Source: Alphaproteobacteria bacterium (GTDB lineage: Bacteria > Pseudomonadota > Alphaproteobacteria > Rhizobiales > Aestuariivirgaceae). From it: a DNA stretch of 16,653 nt. Positions 14,701 through 16,653 of the stretch are shown piece after piece. Both the position numbers and the translations under genes were made by a program. Under the pieces are notes generated by a model that saw only the letters and a list, made by a program, of their open reading frames with translations, had not been told where the DNA came from and did no database searches. The stretch is taken from contig JAHEJE010000023.1 of assembly GCA_024639035.1 (NCBI GenBank), positions 1 to 16,653 of the forward strand. Reading direction: 5' to 3'. Every line of letters starts with the position of its first letter. Positions within the stretch are counted from its first letter, which is position 1.

Positions 14701-14729
14701 TTGACTTTGCAGGGCTGGCAGTGCAAATT
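14701..14729 (+). promoter_or_regulatory. Candidate sigma-70 type promoter for the M23 peptidase gene
   Basis: TTGACT (14701-14706, 5/6 match) is separated by 17 bp from CAAATT (14724-14729, 3/6 match). The -35 and spacing are good, and alphaproteobacterial -10 boxes are often degenerate. Transcription would begin near 14736, giving a leader of about 150 nt before the peptidase start. Confidence 0.4.
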
Positions 14730-14773
14730 TGCCCGGCCTTGGAAATGAACGATCAATTCCGGGCTAGGAGGCC

Positions 14774-14866
14774 ATGACTCACCGCCGAAGATGCGAAGCG
14801 ACAGGTGCCGGGTGGACGGGGCGCGTATCGCTAGGTAAACTGAGGTTGCCGCAGGCTGCGAAATAG
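14774..14866 (+). CDS. Possible 30-codon leader ORF
   Basis: ATG at 14774 opens 30 codons ending at TAG 14864-14866. AGGAGG lies at 14766-14771, but the spacing to the ATG is only 2 nt, shorter than ideal. The peptide is basic (8 Arg/Lys, starts MTHRRRCEATG) and I recognise no family. Codon use is not distinctive over such a short length. It lies within the presumed leader of the peptidase mRNA, so a regulatory upstream ORF is conceivable; chance is about as likely. Confidence 0.2.
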   Translation: MTHRRRCEATGAGWTGRVSLGKLRLPQAAK

Positions 14867-14882
14867 CAGCAGACGCAGTGAG

Positions 14883-16643
14883 TTGAGTGTGGGTTTGTGG
14901 GGACGCGGACGCGTGTTGGGAAAACTTTTCGAAAACGACCGCGAGGTTCACGATGTCGCTCTGATTGAGAGGCACGCAATAGCGCCCATCGAAGACTATC
15001 CTTCAGATCATCACGACCCCTTCGAAATGCCCCCCGCCCAGCACCGCTGGCTGATGACCACATGCGCCGCCGGCGTGACCGGCTGCCTGATCATCGCCGG
15101 TGCCATTGTCGGCCTGTTCGGTGACACGGAAATCTCGGCAGATGCCGCTCTTGCTTCGGTGGACCCCATCGAGCTCTGGCAGCGGCCGTCGGTGACCACC
15201 AAGGGTGACTTCAACGGCCAGATCGCACAGGCCCTGACCCCGCAGCCGCTGCAGACAATCACCTCTGTCGCCTATGCGCCGTCGCAGGACACCGACCAGA
15301 CCCCGAACCTGCTGCTGGAAGCGACCGGCCTGACCACCGCATCCCTGAACCACTATCCCGAAGTCGACGAAAAACAGCTGCCCTACGCCCAGGGCACCCA
15401 GCCCTACGTACTTGAAGGCGAGTTGGGGTCCGCCACCCTCGACACCTCCAACATCACCACAATTTCGAAAACCCCGCCGGCCGAACCGACCGACCAGACC
15501 GTGGTTCTGGCCGCCGGCGAAACGCTTGGCGACAAGTTGCGCGACCTCGGCATCAGCCCGAGCATTTCGCAGGCTTTGACCTCTGCGCTCGAGCCGGTGT
15601 TCCCGGCCAGCCTGCTGCGCGCCGGACAGGTGTTCACCATCACCGTCGACCGCCAGCAGGATTTCTACGGTAACGACGTCATCTACCCGGTACAGGTCAC
15701 CTTCTCGCCGGGTCCCAATGAGGACATCCTCATCGAGGCCGACGAGGACGGCCGCTTTGTTGCCCGCGTCGACGGCGCCGGCGACGGCATGCGCTCGCGT
15801 TATGCATCCTCGCCGCATTATATCGCCCGCGGCAAGGTCCGCTCGTCGCTCTATGCGACCGCCATCGACCGCGGCGTTCCCGACTACATCATCAACCAGA
15901 TGATCAAGGCGTTTTCGTTTGACGTCGACTTCCAGCGCCAGGTCAAGGCCGGCGATGAATTCGAGATGTTCTACGGCCAGCCACTGTCCGGCTCATCGAA
16001 GAAGCGCAAGGTGCTGCACTACGCAAAGCTGGATGTGCGCGGCAAGCCCAAGACCTACTACCGCTTCACCGCAGCCGACGGTAAGACCAGGTACTATGAC
16101 AAGAACGGCCGCAGCGCATCGTCGAAATCGCTCATGCGCACGCCGATTTCCGGTGCCCGCATTTCGTCGGGCTTCGGCATGCGGCGCCATCCGATCCTCG
16201 GATACTCCAAGATGCACACCGGGATGGACTTCGCCGTACCGTACGGCACGCCGATCCGTTCCGCCGGTTCCGGCGTCGTCAAGCACGCCGCCTGGAAGGG
16301 CGCCTACGGCCGCACCGTCATGGTCAAGCATTCCAACGGCTACACCACCCTGTACGCCCACATGAGCCGCATTGCCACCGGCCTCAAGCGCGGCCGAAAG
16401 ATCCGCCAGGGCCAGGTCATCGGCTACGTCGGGTCGTCGGGCCGCTCGACAGGTCCGCATCTGCATTACGAAGTTCGCCGCAAGGGCAAGCCGCTCAATC
16501 CCCGGCGGATTCGCACCGCCGACTTCGTGCGCCTCAAAGGCAAGGACCTGGCGAACTTCAAGCACCACCAGCTGAAGATCATCGCCCTGGCCAAGGCCGC
16601 GCCGAGATCGACCCGCTTCGCCCAGGCCGCCGCCAAGCAATAA
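14883..16643 (+). CDS. Membrane-anchored M23 (LytM-type) metallopeptidase
   Basis: Up to 586 residues. A cytoplasmic N-terminal tail of about 55 residues precedes one membrane span (WLMTTCAAGVTGCLIIAGAI, about 56-80), and the rest is periplasmic. Residues near 205-275 look like a LysM/OapA-like domain (VVLAAGETLGDKLRDLGIS, LLRAGQVFTITVD). The C-terminal M23 domain (about 425-545) has GFGMRRHPILGYSKMHTGMD with zinc ligands H445 and D449, LYAHMSRI, and GRSTGPHLHYEVR (H526, H528). All zinc and catalytic residues are present, so an active endopeptidase that cleaves peptidoglycan cross-bridges is expected. The start is uncertain: TTG 14883 gives the longest form, while GTG 14889, GTG 14913 and TTG 14916 are in frame, and none has a strong ribosome-binding site. 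The stop TAA ends 10 bp before the window edge. Confidence 0.9.
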   Translation: MSVGLWGRGRVLGKLFENDREVHDVALIERHAIAPIEDYPSDHHDPFEMPPAQHRWLMTTCAAGVTGCLIIAGAIVGLFGDTEISADAALASVDPIELWQRPSVTTKGDFNGQIAQALTPQPLQTITSVAYAPSQDTDQTPNLLLEATGLTTASLNHYPEVDEKQLPYAQGTQPYVLEGELGSATLDTSNITTISKTPPAEPTDQTVVLAAGETLGDKLRDLGISPSISQALTSALEPVFPASLLRAGQVFTITVDRQQDFYGNDVIYPVQVTFSPGPNEDILIEADEDGRFVARVDGAGDGMRSRYASSPHYIARGKVRSSLYATAIDRGVPDYIINQMIKAFSFDVDFQRQVKAGDEFEMFYGQPLSGSSKKRKVLHYAKLDVRGKPKTYYRFTAADGKTRYYDKNGRSASSKSLMRTPISGARISSGFGMRRHPILGYSKMHTGMDFAVPYGTPIRSAGSGVVKHAAWKGAYGRTVMVKHSNGYTTLYAHMSRIATGLKRGRKIRQGQVIGYVGSSGRSTGPHLHYEVRRKGKPLNPRRIRTADFVRLKGKDLANFKHHQLKIIALAKAAPRSTRFAQAAAKQ

Positions 16644-16653
16644 CAGCAAAAAA

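Larger units (their letters stand above)
14508..14882. other. 375-bp intergenic region between the operon and the M23 peptidase gene
   Basis: I see no convincing protein gene of usual size. A weak hairpin (TTGGTT 14537-14542, AACCAA 14554-14559, flanked by CCGG on both sides) 30 bp after the operon could aid termination but lacks a T-tract. An imperfect inverted repeat (14637-14651 with 14677-14693), a candidate promoter (14701-14729) and a possible 30-codon ORF (14774-14866) are listed separately. Confidence 0.5.

Noticed and set aside
1..16653. tRNA, rRNA, CRISPR arrays, insertion sequences
   Set aside because: No cloverleaf, regularly spaced repeat, transposase or conserved rRNA segment was seen on either strand.

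Overview
The window looks like chromosomal DNA from a high-GC alphaproteobacterium, most likely of the order Hyphomicrobiales (Rhizobiales). Evidence for this is strong G/C preference at third codon positions, a Ros/MucR-type zinc-finger regulator, a divergent cobT/cobS pair followed by a TIGR02281-like aspartic protease and a DUF1289 protein, and a phosphomannomutase with an alphaproteobacterial-looking active-site loop. No rRNA, tRNA, CRISPR array, insertion sequence or phage gene is visible. Family assignments come from reading the translations, not from database searches.

Layout. (1) Positions 1-1840: the start of cobT (minus strand) diverges from cobS (both late steps of cobalamin assembly), followed by a small membrane-anchored retropepsin-like protease and a four-cysteine DUF1289 protein. 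(2) Positions 1906-6168: phosphomannomutase/phosphoglucomutase, then an M20 metallo-amidohydrolase whose stop overlaps the start of a two-domain 3-hydroxyacyl-CoA dehydrogenase. (3) Positions 6181-6272: a 38-bp near-perfect inverted repeat lying between converging genes, probably a bidirectional terminator. (4) Positions 6278-7111 (minus): a BKACE/DUF849 beta-keto acid cleavage enzyme. An AT-rich intergenic region separates it from a divergent MucR/Ros-family regulator (7328-7732).

(5) Positions 7907-14507 hold the most interesting unit: five co-directional genes with gaps of 27, 8, -13 and 12 bp. In order they are a 361-aa soluble coiled-coil protein with TelA-like character, a 381-aa protein of no family I recognise, a 637-aa AAA+ ATPase with a long N-terminal region, a 427-aa DUF6638-like protein starting at TTG, and a 378-aa membrane-anchored DUF2333 protein. 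The tight packing argues for one multi-protein assembly. By analogy with other coiled-coil plus AAA+ pairs (PspA/Vipp1/ESCRT-III-like or TelA systems), a role in envelope or membrane maintenance is possible, but that is inference and no function is demonstrated.

(6) Positions 14508-14882 are a non-coding stretch with an imperfect inverted repeat, a candidate sigma-70-type promoter and a possible 30-codon ORF. It precedes (7) a membrane-anchored M23/LytM peptidase (to 16643) that probably acts on peptidoglycan, and the window ends just after its stop codon. The envelope theme (mutase supplying sugar phosphates, DUF2333 membrane operon, M23 peptidase) is suggestive only.
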